Positions 1-5,926 of a stretch of 7,583 nucleotides of DNA are shown here, in pieces. Origin of the DNA: Angelakisella sp. (GTDB lineage: Bacteria; Bacillota; Clostridia; Oscillospirales; Ruminococcaceae); the NCBI GenBank assembly GCA_022795575.1, contig JAAWGY010000102.1, positions 1 to 7,583 of the forward strand. Direction: 5' to 3'. The position numbers were made by a program, and so were the translations under genes. The notes under the pieces were generated by a model that saw only the letters and a list, made by a program, of their open reading frames with translations, did not search any database and was not told where the DNA came from. Every line of letters starts with the position of its first letter. Position 1 is the stretch's first letter.

Positions 1-96
1 ACCTTGAAATACATATAGTATTCCTGCGCTTTTTTGGCATCGGCAGTCAAAAAATTTGCTCGCCAATCTGCGCACTTCGGCTATTGGTACAGCTTC
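1..96. repeat. Gene-free AT-richer region with nested inverted repeats
   Basis: Downstream of radC there is no start-to-stop gene. Several short inverted repeats are roughly concentric: TGCGC (25-29) with GCGCA (70-74), TTGGC (34-38) with GCCAA (62-66), and CAAA (48-51) with TTTG (55-58). A separate stem pairs 6-12 with 18-24 around ATATA. Its single imperfect position is A-C on the plus strand but G-U in a minus-strand RNA. Composition is richer in A/T than the genes beside it. It could be the radC 3' region, a REP-like or other dispersed intergenic repeat, or part of an element cut by the window edge. Repeat status cannot be tested from a single copy. Confidence 0.35.
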
Positions 97-816
97 TTAT
101 CTTCGCCACAGCTCCTCCTGGGGCGGGTCGTTGCGGAGCATCCCCGCAAGGATGCCGCTTTCGGCCAGGGAGATGTAATCGGCCCCCGCCACAATGATAT
201 GGTCCAAAAGGTTGATCCCCAAATCCCGGAAGCCGCGGGCAATCTCGATGGTGGTTTCCCGGTCCGCCCGGGAGGGCAGCGCCATCCCGTTGGGGTGGTT
301 GTGCCCCAGGATAACGTTGGTGGCGTCGTACCGCAGGGCGATTTTGGCCAGGTCCCGGAACTGGAGCTGCACTGCGTCGGCCACCCCCACCTTTACCATC
401 CCAAAGAACAGCTCCTTCAGGGTGTTATCCAGACAGACCAGGATCAGCCGCTCCTCGGTGTACCCCACATACTGGGCCACCATCTTTTGGGCGATGTTCT
501 TCAGCGGGTCCTTTACCGGGTTGATGTTGGCCTTTTCGGTATAGTAATACCGCGCCAGGGCGCTGATGAAGTGGATCAGCACCGCGGCGTGGCTCCCGAT
601 TCCGCTGACGTCCATCAGCTCGTCGCAGGAGGCGTCCAGTACCCCGGTAAGGGAGCCGAAGCGCTCGATAAGGCGGTGGGCCAGCTCGTTGGTATCCCCC
701 TGGGGGATGGCGTAGAAAAGCAGCATCTCCAGCACCCGGTGGGGCTGCATATGGTCCAGCCCGCCCTGGAGGAATTCCTCCTTCATCCGCTTTCGATGGC
801 CCTTGTGTCCCTCCAT
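97..816 (-). CDS. radC: RadC-family JAB/MPN metalloprotease-like protein
   Basis: A 239 aa protein of the RadC (UPF0758) family, full length. The N-terminal part is a helix-hairpin-helix-like domain (about 24-92, with LEMLLFYAIP at 29-38 and VSGIG at 70-74). The C-terminal JAB/MPN domain (about 110-230) has the zinc motif GHNHPNG (171-177), followed by Ser182 and Asp185. These give the two His and one Asp expected to bind metal, so the site appears intact. The name comes from an old link to DNA repair that later work did not support in E. coli; the biochemical role remains unclear. The start at 816 has GGGAGGTGA 4 nt upstream. It is the last gene of the leftward cluster and follows comEA by 107 bp. 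Confidence 0.93.
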   Translation of the reverse strand: MEGHKGHRKRMKEEFLQGGLDHMQPHRVLEMLLFYAIPQGDTNELAHRLIERFGSLTGVLDASCDELMDVSGIGSHAAVLIHFISALARYYYTEKANINPVKDPLKNIAQKMVAQYVGYTEERLILVCLDNTLKELFFGMVKVGVADAVQLQFRDLAKIALRYDATNVILGHNHPNGMALPSRADRETTIEIARGFRDLGINLLDHIIVAGADYISLAESGILAGMLRNDPPQEELWRR

Positions 817-865
817 CCCGTCACCTCCCCGCCAGCCCTCCCCTTTCCGAAGAGCCCCTCCAAAC

Positions 866-883
866 GCCCTGCCAAGTCAGGGC
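866..883 (-). other. Small hairpin in the comEA-radC gap
   Basis: A 6-bp stem (GCCCTG 866-871, loop 6 nt, CAGGGC 878-883) sits in the 107-bp gap between comEA and radC. It has no T-run, so terminator function is doubtful. The rest of the gap shows no convincing promoter; its left end carries the GGGAGGTGA ribosome site of radC (821-829). Confidence 0.25.
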
Positions 884-923
884 TGCCGCACAGGCCCCGG
901 GAAGGCTCCCTCCGTCCTCCCGG

Positions 924-1274
924 TCACGCTACATAAACGTATTTACGCACCGCCTCCAGCTTCTTTTCTCCAATGCCACGCACCTCCGTCAGCTCCTCTA
1001 CCGAGGAAAAGCCGCCGTTTTCCAGCCGGTACATCAGGATGCGCTCGGCCAATACCTCCCCAATCCCCGGCAGCGCCATCAGCTCCGCCCGGCTGGCGGT
1101 GTTCAGGTTGGTGGAGGATCGCTGGAGGAATTCGGCCACCGTCAGCTCCCGGGCAAATCGTTTGGGGCGGACATCCGGCATAAAGGAGGGGTCAAAGAGA
1201 GCCCTCCAGCCCAAAAAGAGGCCGAAGGCGATGAGCAGCCAAGCGACAAAAATCTCCCGCGCCCGTCTTGCCAT
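924..1274 (-). CDS. comEA: Short ComEA-like helix-hairpin-helix DNA-binding membrane protein
   Basis: A 116 aa protein with one membrane anchor (about residues 8-27, after a basic MARRAR N-terminus), a short linker, and a tandem helix-hairpin-helix domain (about 54-114). Motifs are NLNTASRAELMALPGIG (56-72) and EELTEVRGIGEKKLEAV (93-109), the ComEA signature. ComEA family members bind incoming double-stranded DNA at the outer face of the membrane during transformation, and the topology here would place the HhH domain outside. Classical Gram-positive ComEA is about 200 aa with an SLBB domain between anchor and HhH; that domain is absent. No comEC follows; the next gene is radC. A general HhH DNA-binding role unrelated to competence is therefore possible. 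The start is taken at ATG 1274 rather than the upstream TTG. Confidence 0.85.
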   Translation of the reverse strand: MARRAREIFVAWLLIAFGLFLGWRALFDPSFMPDVRPKRFARELTVAEFLQRSSTNLNTASRAELMALPGIGEVLAERILMYRLENGGFSSVEELTEVRGIGEKKLEAVRKYVYVA

Positions 1275-1283
1275 AAGCCCGCG

Positions 1284-1292
1284 CCCCCCCTC
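1284..1292 (-). promoter_or_regulatory. G-rich ribosome binding site for comEA
   Basis: GAGGGGGGG lies 9 nt before the ATG at 1274. It supports this start over an upstream in-frame TTG (1326-1328), which would put the strong hairpin inside the coding sequence and add an 18-residue Gly/Arg-rich leader with no homology I recognise. Confidence 0.45.
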
Positions 1293-1305
1293 GGCGGTCC
1301 TACCC

Positions 1306-1346
1306 GCCCTGCCGCCCGGACCGGCCAAACGGTCCGGGCGGCGGGC
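1306..1346 (-). terminator. Very strong GC hairpin after the transketolase pair, no U-tract
   Basis: Thirteen perfect base pairs (1311-1323 against 1330-1342, arms GCCGCCCGGACCG and CGGTCCGGGCGGC, 6-nt loop) extend by four more pairs (1306-1309 with 1343-1346) across one bulged base. The hairpin begins 9 nt past the transketolase stop and ends 31 nt before the comEA ATG. No T-run follows on either strand. It probably acts as a 3' stabilising hairpin or a partial terminator separating the transketolase and comEA-radC messages. Structure is seen; role is inferred. Confidence 0.6.
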
Positions 1347-1355
1347 AGCGGCAGG

Positions 1356-2303
1356 TTATCCCTTTAACGTAAGCGCCCTCTTGGCTTCCGCCGCGATGTT
1401 CTCCCGGCAGAGGCCGTATTCCTTTAGCAGGTCCCCGCCCTTGCCGGAGTGGCCAAAGCTGTCCTTGACGCCCACCCGCACCGTCGGCACCGGGCACTCT
1501 TCGCCGATGGCCTCCGCCACCGCTGCACCCAGGCCGCCGATGACCGAGTGCTCCTCGGCGGTTACGATAACGCCGGTTTCCCGGGCGGCCTTTACCACCA
1601 GCTCCTTGTCGATGGGCTTGATGGTGTGGATGTTGATCACCCGGGCGCTGATCCCCTCCCCGGCCAGGGCTTCGGCGGCCATCAGCGCCTCGTAGACCAG
1701 GATGCCGGTGGCGATGATGGTAAGGTCGGTCCCCTCCCGGAGGGTGATACCCTTGCCCAGCTCGAACCGGTAATCCGGGCTGTTAAAGACCGGTGCCGCC
1801 AGACGGCCAAACCGCAGGTAGACGGGGCCGGAGTAATCGGCGGCTGCCATCACAGCGGCCTGGGCCTCCACGTCGTCGGCGGGGTTGATGATGACCATAC
1901 CGGGGATGGTGCGCATCAGGGCGATATCCTCGTTGCACTGGTGGGTGGCCCCGTCCTCCCCCACCGAAACACCGGCGTGGGTGGCCCCGATCTTGACGTT
2001 GAGGTGGGGGTAGCCGATGGAGTTGCGGACCTGCTCGAAGGCCCGGCCGGCGGCAAACATGGCAAAGGTGCTGGCAAAGGGGATAAACCCGCAGGTAGAG
2101 GCGCCGGCGGCGGCTACCATCATGTTGGCCTCTGCAATGCCGCAGTCAAAGAACCGCTCCGGGCAGACCTTTTTGAAGGTGCCGGTTTTGGTGGCCCCCG
2201 CCAGGTCGGCGTCAAAAACGATGACCTTGTCGTTTACAGCGGCCAGCTTTGCCAGGGCCTCGCCGTAGCTTTCCCGGGTGGCTTTTTTCATCATATCAGC
2301 CAT
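1356..2303 (-). CDS. tkt: Transketolase, C-terminal (pyrimidine-binding) subunit
   Basis: Partner of the preceding subunit; together they total 593 aa, against about 660 for a single-chain transketolase. The 315 aa hold the Pyr domain (about 8-175) and the transketolase C-terminal domain (about 190-312). DCGIAEANM (53-61) contains Glu58, the residue expected to activate the TPP aminopyrimidine. GEDGATHQ (115-122), HTIKPID (226-232) and EEHSVIGGLG (250-259) are family landmarks. It has its own ATG at 2303 and a strong AGGAGGTG ribosome site (2312-2319) placed inside the end of the upstream gene, with a 2-bp gap. This is a genuine two-gene design and not a frameshifted single gene. A strong GC hairpin follows the stop codon. 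Confidence 0.95.
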   Translation of the reverse strand: MADMMKKATRESYGEALAKLAAVNDKVIVFDADLAGATKTGTFKKVCPERFFDCGIAEANMMVAAAGASTCGFIPFASTFAMFAAGRAFEQVRNSIGYPHLNVKIGATHAGVSVGEDGATHQCNEDIALMRTIPGMVIINPADDVEAQAAVMAAADYSGPVYLRFGRLAAPVFNSPDYRFELGKGITLREGTDLTIIATGILVYEALMAAEALAGEGISARVINIHTIKPIDKELVVKAARETGVIVTAEEHSVIGGLGAAVAEAIGEECPVPTVRVGVKDSFGHSGKGGDLLKEYGLCRENIAAEAKRALTLKG

Positions 2304-2305
2304 TG

Positions 2306-3142
2306 TTACAGCACCTCCTCGATGTTGGCCAGATCCTGCATGGCGGTTTCATACTGCTCCGGGTTGGGGGCGGCCCCATGCCAGCTGGCCTTGCCCTCCA
2401 TAAAGGAGATCCCCTTCCCCTTTACCGTTTTGGCGATGATGGCGGTGGGCCTGCCGGTGACAGCTTTGGCCTTCTGCACCGCCTCCTCGATCTGGTCAAA
2501 GTCGTGGCCATCGATGGTGATGACCTCAAAACCGAAGGCCCGGAATTTCTCGTCGATGGGATAGGGGGAGCAGACGTCCTGGATGCTGCCGTCGATCTGT
2601 AGGCCGTTGTTATCGATGATGTAGCAGAGGTGGTCCAGCTTGTAGTGGGCGGAGAACATGGCGGATTCCCAAACCTCCCCCTCCTGGAGCTCGCCGTCTC
2701 CCAGGATGGCGAAGACACGGTAGTCCTTGCCGGCCAGCTTCCCCGCAAGGGCCATGCCGGCGGCGGCAGAAACCCCCTGCCCCAGGCTGCCGGCGGTAAA
2801 GTCCACCCCGGGGGCCTTGTTCAGGTCCGGGTGCCCCTGGAGCCGGGAGCCGGTCTTGCGGAAGGTCTTGAGCTCCTCCCAGGGGAAGAAGCCCTTCTGG
2901 GCCAGGGCGGCATACAGGGCGGGGCAGACGTGGCCCTTGGAGAGCACCAGCCGGTCCCGGTCCTCCCACTTGGGGTTTGAGGTATCCACCCGCAGCTCCT
3001 CCTGGTACAGGTAGGTCATAACATCGGCGATGGAAAGGGAGCCGCCGGGGTGCCCCGACTGGGCGGAGTACACCTCCTCGATGATCCCCCTTCGCACCTG
3101 GTTCGCCGCCTTTTTCAGGCGGATACGCCGTTCTTCGTTCAT
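2306..3142 (-). CDS. tkt: Transketolase, N-terminal (TPP-binding) subunit
   Basis: Subunit of the thiamine-diphosphate enzyme that moves two-carbon ketol units between sugar phosphates in the non-oxidative pentose phosphate pathway; cytoplasmic. The 278 aa match the PP domain alone. Motifs are GHPGGSLS (30-37), SKGH (68-71), GHPD (103-106), GSLGQG (118-123), the TPP/Mg motif starting GDGELQEGE (148-156) and ending IIDNN (175-179), and WHGAAP (254-259). The start at 3142 has AAGGAGG 7 nt upstream (3150-3156). It is followed 2 bp later by the gene for the pyrimidine-binding half, and the two proteins should form one active enzyme. Split transketolases are common in Clostridia and archaea. Some act on other sugars, for example apulose-4-phosphate in plant-glycan degradation, so a specialised substrate cannot be excluded, though no sugar-catabolic genes are nearby. 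Confidence 0.95.
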   Translation of the reverse strand: MNEERRIRLKKAANQVRRGIIEEVYSAQSGHPGGSLSIADVMTYLYQEELRVDTSNPKWEDRDRLVLSKGHVCPALYAALAQKGFFPWEELKTFRKTGSRLQGHPDLNKAPGVDFTAGSLGQGVSAAAGMALAGKLAGKDYRVFAILGDGELQEGEVWESAMFSAHYKLDHLCYIIDNNGLQIDGSIQDVCSPYPIDEKFRAFGFEVITIDGHDFDQIEEAVQKAKAVTGRPTAIIAKTVKGKGISFMEGKASWHGAAPNPEQYETAMQDLANIEEVL

Positions 3143-3161
3143 AGCTTTTCCTCCTTACTGT

Positions 3162-3193
3162 AAAAAACATATCACACCGGCGGTACTCCGCCG
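3162..3193 (-). terminator. Candidate weak terminator upstream of the transketolase genes
   Basis: After the hydrolase stop there is a 6-bp hairpin (CGGCGG 3178-3183, loop TACT, CCGCCG 3188-3193). In transcript sense it is followed, after 10 nt, by a run of six T (3162-3167). The spacer is too long for a classical intrinsic terminator. The 55-bp gap is nonetheless the only place between the lspA cluster and the transketolase pair where a transcript boundary could sit. I see no convincing -35/-10 pair in it. Confidence 0.3.
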
Positions 3194-3197
3194 CGAG

Positions 3198-3911
3198 CTA
3201 TACCGTGTTCCCCGGTTGGGGCGCCAGGGGCAGCCGATGCTGTGTCACCCGGTCCCACTGCCGGTTTTCGCACCAATAGACGGCCCCCTCCCCCGGGTCA
3301 AACACCATGGACACCACCGTGGGGCAGGCCGTTTGGGCGGTGGCCTGCAAAATCTCAAAGCAGCCCGGGACATCCAGCCGGTCCCCCGCCGCCTCCAGCA
3401 GCCTTACCGCCGTCTGGTACCGGTCCCAGCCCATCCAGGGGTGCTGCTCCCGGTTCCCCTTGAAGGGGGAAAAGTTGGTGAGCACCGAAAAGGCGGGCCG
3501 CTCCTGGTAGGTATACCCCTGCCCCGGGACAATCTGGAGGACGTTCCCCTCCCGGTCGGAGTGCTGGGCCTGGTAGGTGACGCCCGGCAGGCTGTACAGC
3601 CTCCCCTCCCCCAGGTACCGCCGGACCTCCCTTAGGGTGGTTTTGCCCAGCAGCAGGTCGATGTTGGCTTGGGGGATGGTGCGGCAGTCCGGCCCGGTGG
3701 GCTCGCTCCTGCTGTCGTAGGGCCAGCAGGTGGGCATGGTGATAAACTCCCCCCGGCTGTTGGCCCCAAAAAGGGGCAGCCACTGGCCGTTATCGTGGAT
3801 GTCGATGGAAACCCGGTCCTCTGTGGCGGTAATCCGGTATTCCATCTCCAAAATATCCAGGTTCCAGCCGATGAGGGTTTTCCCCCGGTTGGAAACAATG
3901 CTGGTACACAT
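3198..3911 (-). CDS. Choloylglycine-hydrolase-superfamily Ntn amide hydrolase (short form)
   Basis: Probable linear-amide C-N hydrolase of the superfamily that includes bile salt hydrolase, penicillin V acylase and acid-ceramidase/NAAA-like enzymes. It is 237 aa; bile salt hydrolases are about 315-330 aa. With the ATG at 3911, the protein begins Met-Cys-Thr-Ser-Ile-Val, so Met removal would expose the Cys nucleophile. Further landmarks are GWNLD (15-19, the conserved Asn-Leu-Asp), LFGANSRGEF (47-56), HSDREGNVLQIVPG (117-130), LTNFSPF (144-150, with the oxyanion-type Asn146), GWDRYQTAVRL (161-171, with Arg164) and CPTVVSMVFD (196-205). The Arg normally preceding NLD is Trp here. There is no signal peptide, so it is cytoplasmic. 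It is coupled to the DUF3795 gene by a TGATG junction. The substrate is unknown: bile salts, acyl-amino acids, peptides and lactams are all possible, and the sequence does not justify calling it a bile salt hydrolase. Confidence 0.85.
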   Translation of the reverse strand: MCTSIVSNRGKTLIGWNLDILEMEYRITATEDRVSIDIHDNGQWLPLFGANSRGEFITMPTCWPYDSRSEPTGPDCRTIPQANIDLLLGKTTLREVRRYLGEGRLYSLPGVTYQAQHSDREGNVLQIVPGQGYTYQERPAFSVLTNFSPFKGNREQHPWMGWDRYQTAVRLLEAAGDRLDVPGCFEILQATAQTACPTVVSMVFDPGEGAVYWCENRQWDRVTQHRLPLAPQPGNTV

Positions 3912-4474
3912 CACAAATCTCCTTCTGTCACCGGCCGCCTTTTGCGCAGCCGCAGCTGGATGCCCTTTGCCTCCGCCAGCCGTTGCAGCAGCTGGGCCAA
4001 GCAGGCCGCCTTCTCCCGGACGCCGGCCTCCGCCAGCTGGGGGCGGCTCTCCAGCTCCGCCAGCGCCCCCCGCAGCTCCTCCACCTCCAGCAGGTTGACG
4101 GCCAGACAGTAAAGTGTCTTTTTCCGGCCGTCGTTGTACCGGTCCAGCAGCAGCTTTAGCAGCTCCGCCTTTTCCCGCTGCTCCCGGCCGTAGGCCTCGG
4201 GACCGATCCGCCGGGCCTTCTCCATATCCGCCCGGCGGTTCTGGTGGGTGATAAAGGAATCGTACCGGTCAATTTCATCGTAGAGGGCGCAGGGATATTC
4301 GCCGCAAAGGAAGCAGTATTCCACCCCGCCGTGGCCCAGGCTGCACCGGGCGATTTTGCAGGACTGGTTCCCGAAGCCGCAGCCGCCGCAGTGCCCGCCC
4401 AGCCTCATGGAGCAAAGCCCGCAGTTAAGGCCGCAGAGGGAAAACAGCGGGTCCCTTCGTTCAAAGCCCTTCAT
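3911..4474 (-). CDS. DUF3795 cysteine-rich protein of unknown function
   Basis: A 187 aa protein. The N-terminal third carries the DUF3795 cysteine pattern: Cys14, Cys18 and Cys21 (in CGLNCGLC), Cys29 and Cys32 (CGGC), Cys39 and Cys44, then Cys54, Cys57 and Cys62 (in CFLCGEYPC). This looks like a metal or Fe-S binding site, but that is inferred. Residues 75-135 (THQNRRADMEKARRIG, DRYNDGRKKTLYC, LAVNLLEVEEL) match a longer clostridial subfamily with a helical extension, and the C-terminus is charged and probably helical. The ATG at 4474 is chosen because the Cys domain begins just after it and GGAAGGGGG lies about 9 nt upstream; the frame extends further upstream only as antiparallel overlap with rluD coding sequence. 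It starts 23 bp after the rluD stop and its TGA shares one base with the ATG of the hydrolase gene. Function unknown. Confidence 0.88.
   Translation of the reverse strand: MKGFERRDPLFSLCGLNCGLCSMRLGGHCGGCGFGNQSCKIARCSLGHGGVEYCFLCGEYPCALYDEIDRYDSFITHQNRRADMEKARRIGPEAYGREQREKAELLKLLLDRYNDGRKKTLYCLAVNLLEVEELRGALAELESRPQLAEAGVREKAACLAQLLQRLAEAKGIQLRLRKRRPVTEGDL
3919..3924 (-). promoter_or_regulatory. Ribosome binding site fixing the Ntn-hydrolase start
   Basis: AAGGAG lies 7 nt before the ATG at 3911 and inside the last codons of the DUF3795 gene. A GTG just upstream (3914-3912) could also be read as a start, but spacing to the ATG is better. The ATG also places the predicted nucleophile Cys at position 2, as Ntn hydrolases of this superfamily need after Met removal. 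Confidence 0.7.
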
Positions 4475-4497
4475 CGCTTTGCCCCCTTCCTGCGGCT

Positions 4498-5409
4498 TTA
4501 CCGACTCAGCTGCGTTAGCGCAGCTGTAAAGTACTCCGGCAACGGGGCGGTAAAGAACAGCTCCTCCCCTGTCACCGGGTGGATAAAGCCGATGGTCCTG
4601 GCGTGGAGGCACTGGCCCCTGGTATCGATGGCCGGCTTTTTTGGGCCGTAAACCAAGTCCCCCAGCACCGGGTGTCCTATGTAGGCCAGATGAACCCGGA
4701 TCTGGTGGGTGCGCCCCGTCTCCAGCCGGCAACGGATGTGGGAAAAGCCGGGGAATTCCTCCAGCACCGCCACATGGGTGACGGCGGGCTTGGCGTTCCG
4801 CTGGGTGACGCACATTTTTTTGCGGTCGGCGGGGCTGCGGCCGATGGGGGCATCGATGGTAAAGGCATCCTCCCGGAGGTGTCCGTGGACGATGGCCTCG
4901 TATTCCCGGGTAAAGCTGTGGGCCTTGATCTGCTCCGCCAGCCCCCGGTGGGCCTCGTCGCTTTTGGCCACAATCAAAAGGCCGCTGGTGTCCTTATCGA
5001 TGCGGTGGACAATGCCGGGGCGGATCACCCCGTTGATGCCGGAAAGGGAGCCCCGGCAGTGGTACAAAAGGGCGTTTACCAGGGTCCCGCTGTAGTTCCC
5101 CGGGGCGGGATGGACCACCATCCCCTTGGGCTTATCCACCACCAGCAGGCTGTTGTCCTCGTAAACGATGCGCAGGGGGATCTCCTCCGGCAGCACCTCC
5201 AGCTCCACCGGGTCCGGGAGGGAGACCGTCACCTGGTCCCCTGCCCGGAGCAGCTGCTTCTTCCCCGCCGGCCTCCCGTTGACCGCCACCCCTCCCTCCT
5301 CGCAGAGGGCCTGGGCGGCGGAACGGCTCAGCTGGGTGAGAGCTGGAAGGGCCTTGTCCAGCCGCGCCCCCTCCCATTCCGGGCCGATGGCAAGGGCCAG
5401 CTCCCTCAT
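4498..5409 (-). CDS. rluD: RluA/RluD-family rRNA pseudouridine synthase
   Basis: Converts specific uridines in structured RNA, most likely 23S rRNA, to pseudouridine. The 303 aa protein has an N-terminal S4 RNA-binding domain (about residues 14-62, with LSRSAAQAL and VNGRPAGKK) and the RluA catalytic domain (about 83-295). The signature HRIDKDTSGLL (135-145) contains the catalytic Asp138. Other family motifs are VVDKPKGMVVHP (90-101), the ETGRTHQIRVHL segment (230-241) and GHPVLGD (245-251). The ATG at 5409 overlaps the lspA stop by 4 nt and fixes the start. Among RluA paralogues (RluA, RluC, RluD), the S4 domain and the lspA neighbourhood favour an RluD-like enzyme, as in other Firmicutes, but the target uridines cannot be read from sequence. 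A short palindrome covers the last codons. Confidence 0.94.
   Translation of the reverse strand: MRELALAIGPEWEGARLDKALPALTQLSRSAAQALCEEGGVAVNGRPAGKKQLLRAGDQVTVSLPDPVELEVLPEEIPLRIVYEDNSLLVVDKPKGMVVHPAPGNYSGTLVNALLYHCRGSLSGINGVIRPGIVHRIDKDTSGLLIVAKSDEAHRGLAEQIKAHSFTREYEAIVHGHLREDAFTIDAPIGRSPADRKKMCVTQRNAKPAVTHVAVLEEFPGFSHIRCRLETGRTHQIRVHLAYIGHPVLGDLVYGPKKPAIDTRGQCLHARTIGFIHPVTGEELFFTAPLPEYFTAALTQLSR
4507..4526 (-). other. Perfect 8-bp palindromic hairpin at the 3' end of the rluD coding region
   Basis: Arms CAGCTGCG and CGCAGCTG enclose a 4-nt loop, inside the last nine codons of the pseudouridine synthase and 6 bp before its stop codon. No T-run follows in transcript sense; the downstream 23 bp carry the AAGGGGG ribosome site of the next gene. 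It may slow 3' exonucleases or moderate readthrough into the DUF3795 gene, or be coincidental in GC-rich coding DNA. Structure seen; role inferred. Confidence 0.35.
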
Positions 5410-5912
5410 GGCTGCTCCGGCTCCCCGTCCTGGGGGGGCGCCTCCTCCCCGGCCTCCCCCTCCTTCTTCTCCAGGAAAAGGACATAGACCGCCAAAAGGG
5501 CGGTGCCGATGCAGACGCAGATATCCGCCAGGTTGAAGATGGGGAAGTTGATGGGCTCGAAATAGATGTAATCCACCACAAAGCCGCCGGGGTGGAAGGC
5601 CCGGTCCAGCAGGTTGCCGATTCCGCCGGCCACAATGAGGGACACCGCCCCCTGGAGGAGGCGGCCCCGGAGCCGCTTTGTCACCAGCGCCGCCAGCATG
5701 GCCAGGATCACCGCCCCGGTAACGATCAGCAGCAGCCACCGCTGCCCCTGGAGGATGCCCCAGGCCGCCCCGAAGTTTTCGTGGTAGTACAGGCTCAGCA
5801 CGCCGGGGATGATGTCGATGGAAACAGCGGGCTTTAACACCTCGATGGCCCACTGCTTGATGAGCTGGTCCCCCGCAATCAGGAGCCCGGCCATTATCAG
5901 GTAAAGGATCAT
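5406..5912 (-). CDS. lspA: Lipoprotein signal peptidase (signal peptidase II)
   Basis: Membrane aspartyl protease that removes the signal peptide of prolipoproteins after lipidation of the lipobox Cys. The 168 aa length matches the family. It starts with a hydrophobic segment (residues 1-14), followed by HENFGAAWG (44-52) with the conserved Asn46, membrane segments at about 58-77 and 88-102, GGIGNLLDR (96-104), and the catalytic dyad Asp114 (in VVDYI) and Asp130 (in FNLAD). A final membrane segment spans 131-147. The start at 5912 is chosen because it begins the first transmembrane helix and has GTGAGG about 6 nt upstream. The last 20 or so residues are an unusual acidic, Pro-rich cytoplasmic tail (Glu/Gly/Pro/Gln). 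The stop overlaps the next gene's start as ATGA, implying translational coupling with the pseudouridine synthase. Confidence 0.96.
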   Translation of the reverse strand: MILYLIMAGLLIAGDQLIKQWAIEVLKPAVSIDIIPGVLSLYYHENFGAAWGILQGQRWLLLIVTGAVILAMLAALVTKRLRGRLLQGAVSLIVAGGIGNLLDRAFHPGGFVVDYIYFEPINFPIFNLADICVCIGTALLAVYVLFLEKKEGEAGEEAPPQDGEPEQP

Positions 5913-5926
5913 GTAAAACCTCACAA

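Noticed and set aside
34..936. Long plus-strand open frame of about 300 codons
   Set aside because: It lies antisense to radC and crosses the comEA-radC gap; its translation has no recognisable domain and is Pro/Gly/Val/Gln-rich, as expected of the reverse of GC-rich coding DNA.
1275..1328. Upstream TTG start for comEA, adding 18 residues
   Set aside because: It would begin inside the strong hairpin, gives a Gly/Arg-rich leader with no family match, and the ATG at 1274 has a G-rich ribosome site and begins the usual basic-plus-membrane anchor.
1449..2564. 371-codon plus-strand open frame
   Set aside because: Antisense shadow of both transketolase genes; low-complexity Gly/Val/Asp composition and no family motifs.
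1356..3142. Transketolase broken by a frameshift
   Set aside because: Each half has its own ATG and strong ribosome site, complete domain boundaries and clean ends. Two-gene transketolases are well established in Clostridia and archaea.
4498..5355. Identical ALTQLSR peptide near both ends of the pseudouridine synthase, suggesting an internal duplication
   Set aside because: Most codons differ between the two copies and flanking residues do not match, so chance is more likely than duplication.
4579..5487. 302-codon plus-strand open frame
   Set aside because: Antisense to rluD and the end of lspA; no motifs and no independent ribosome site of note.
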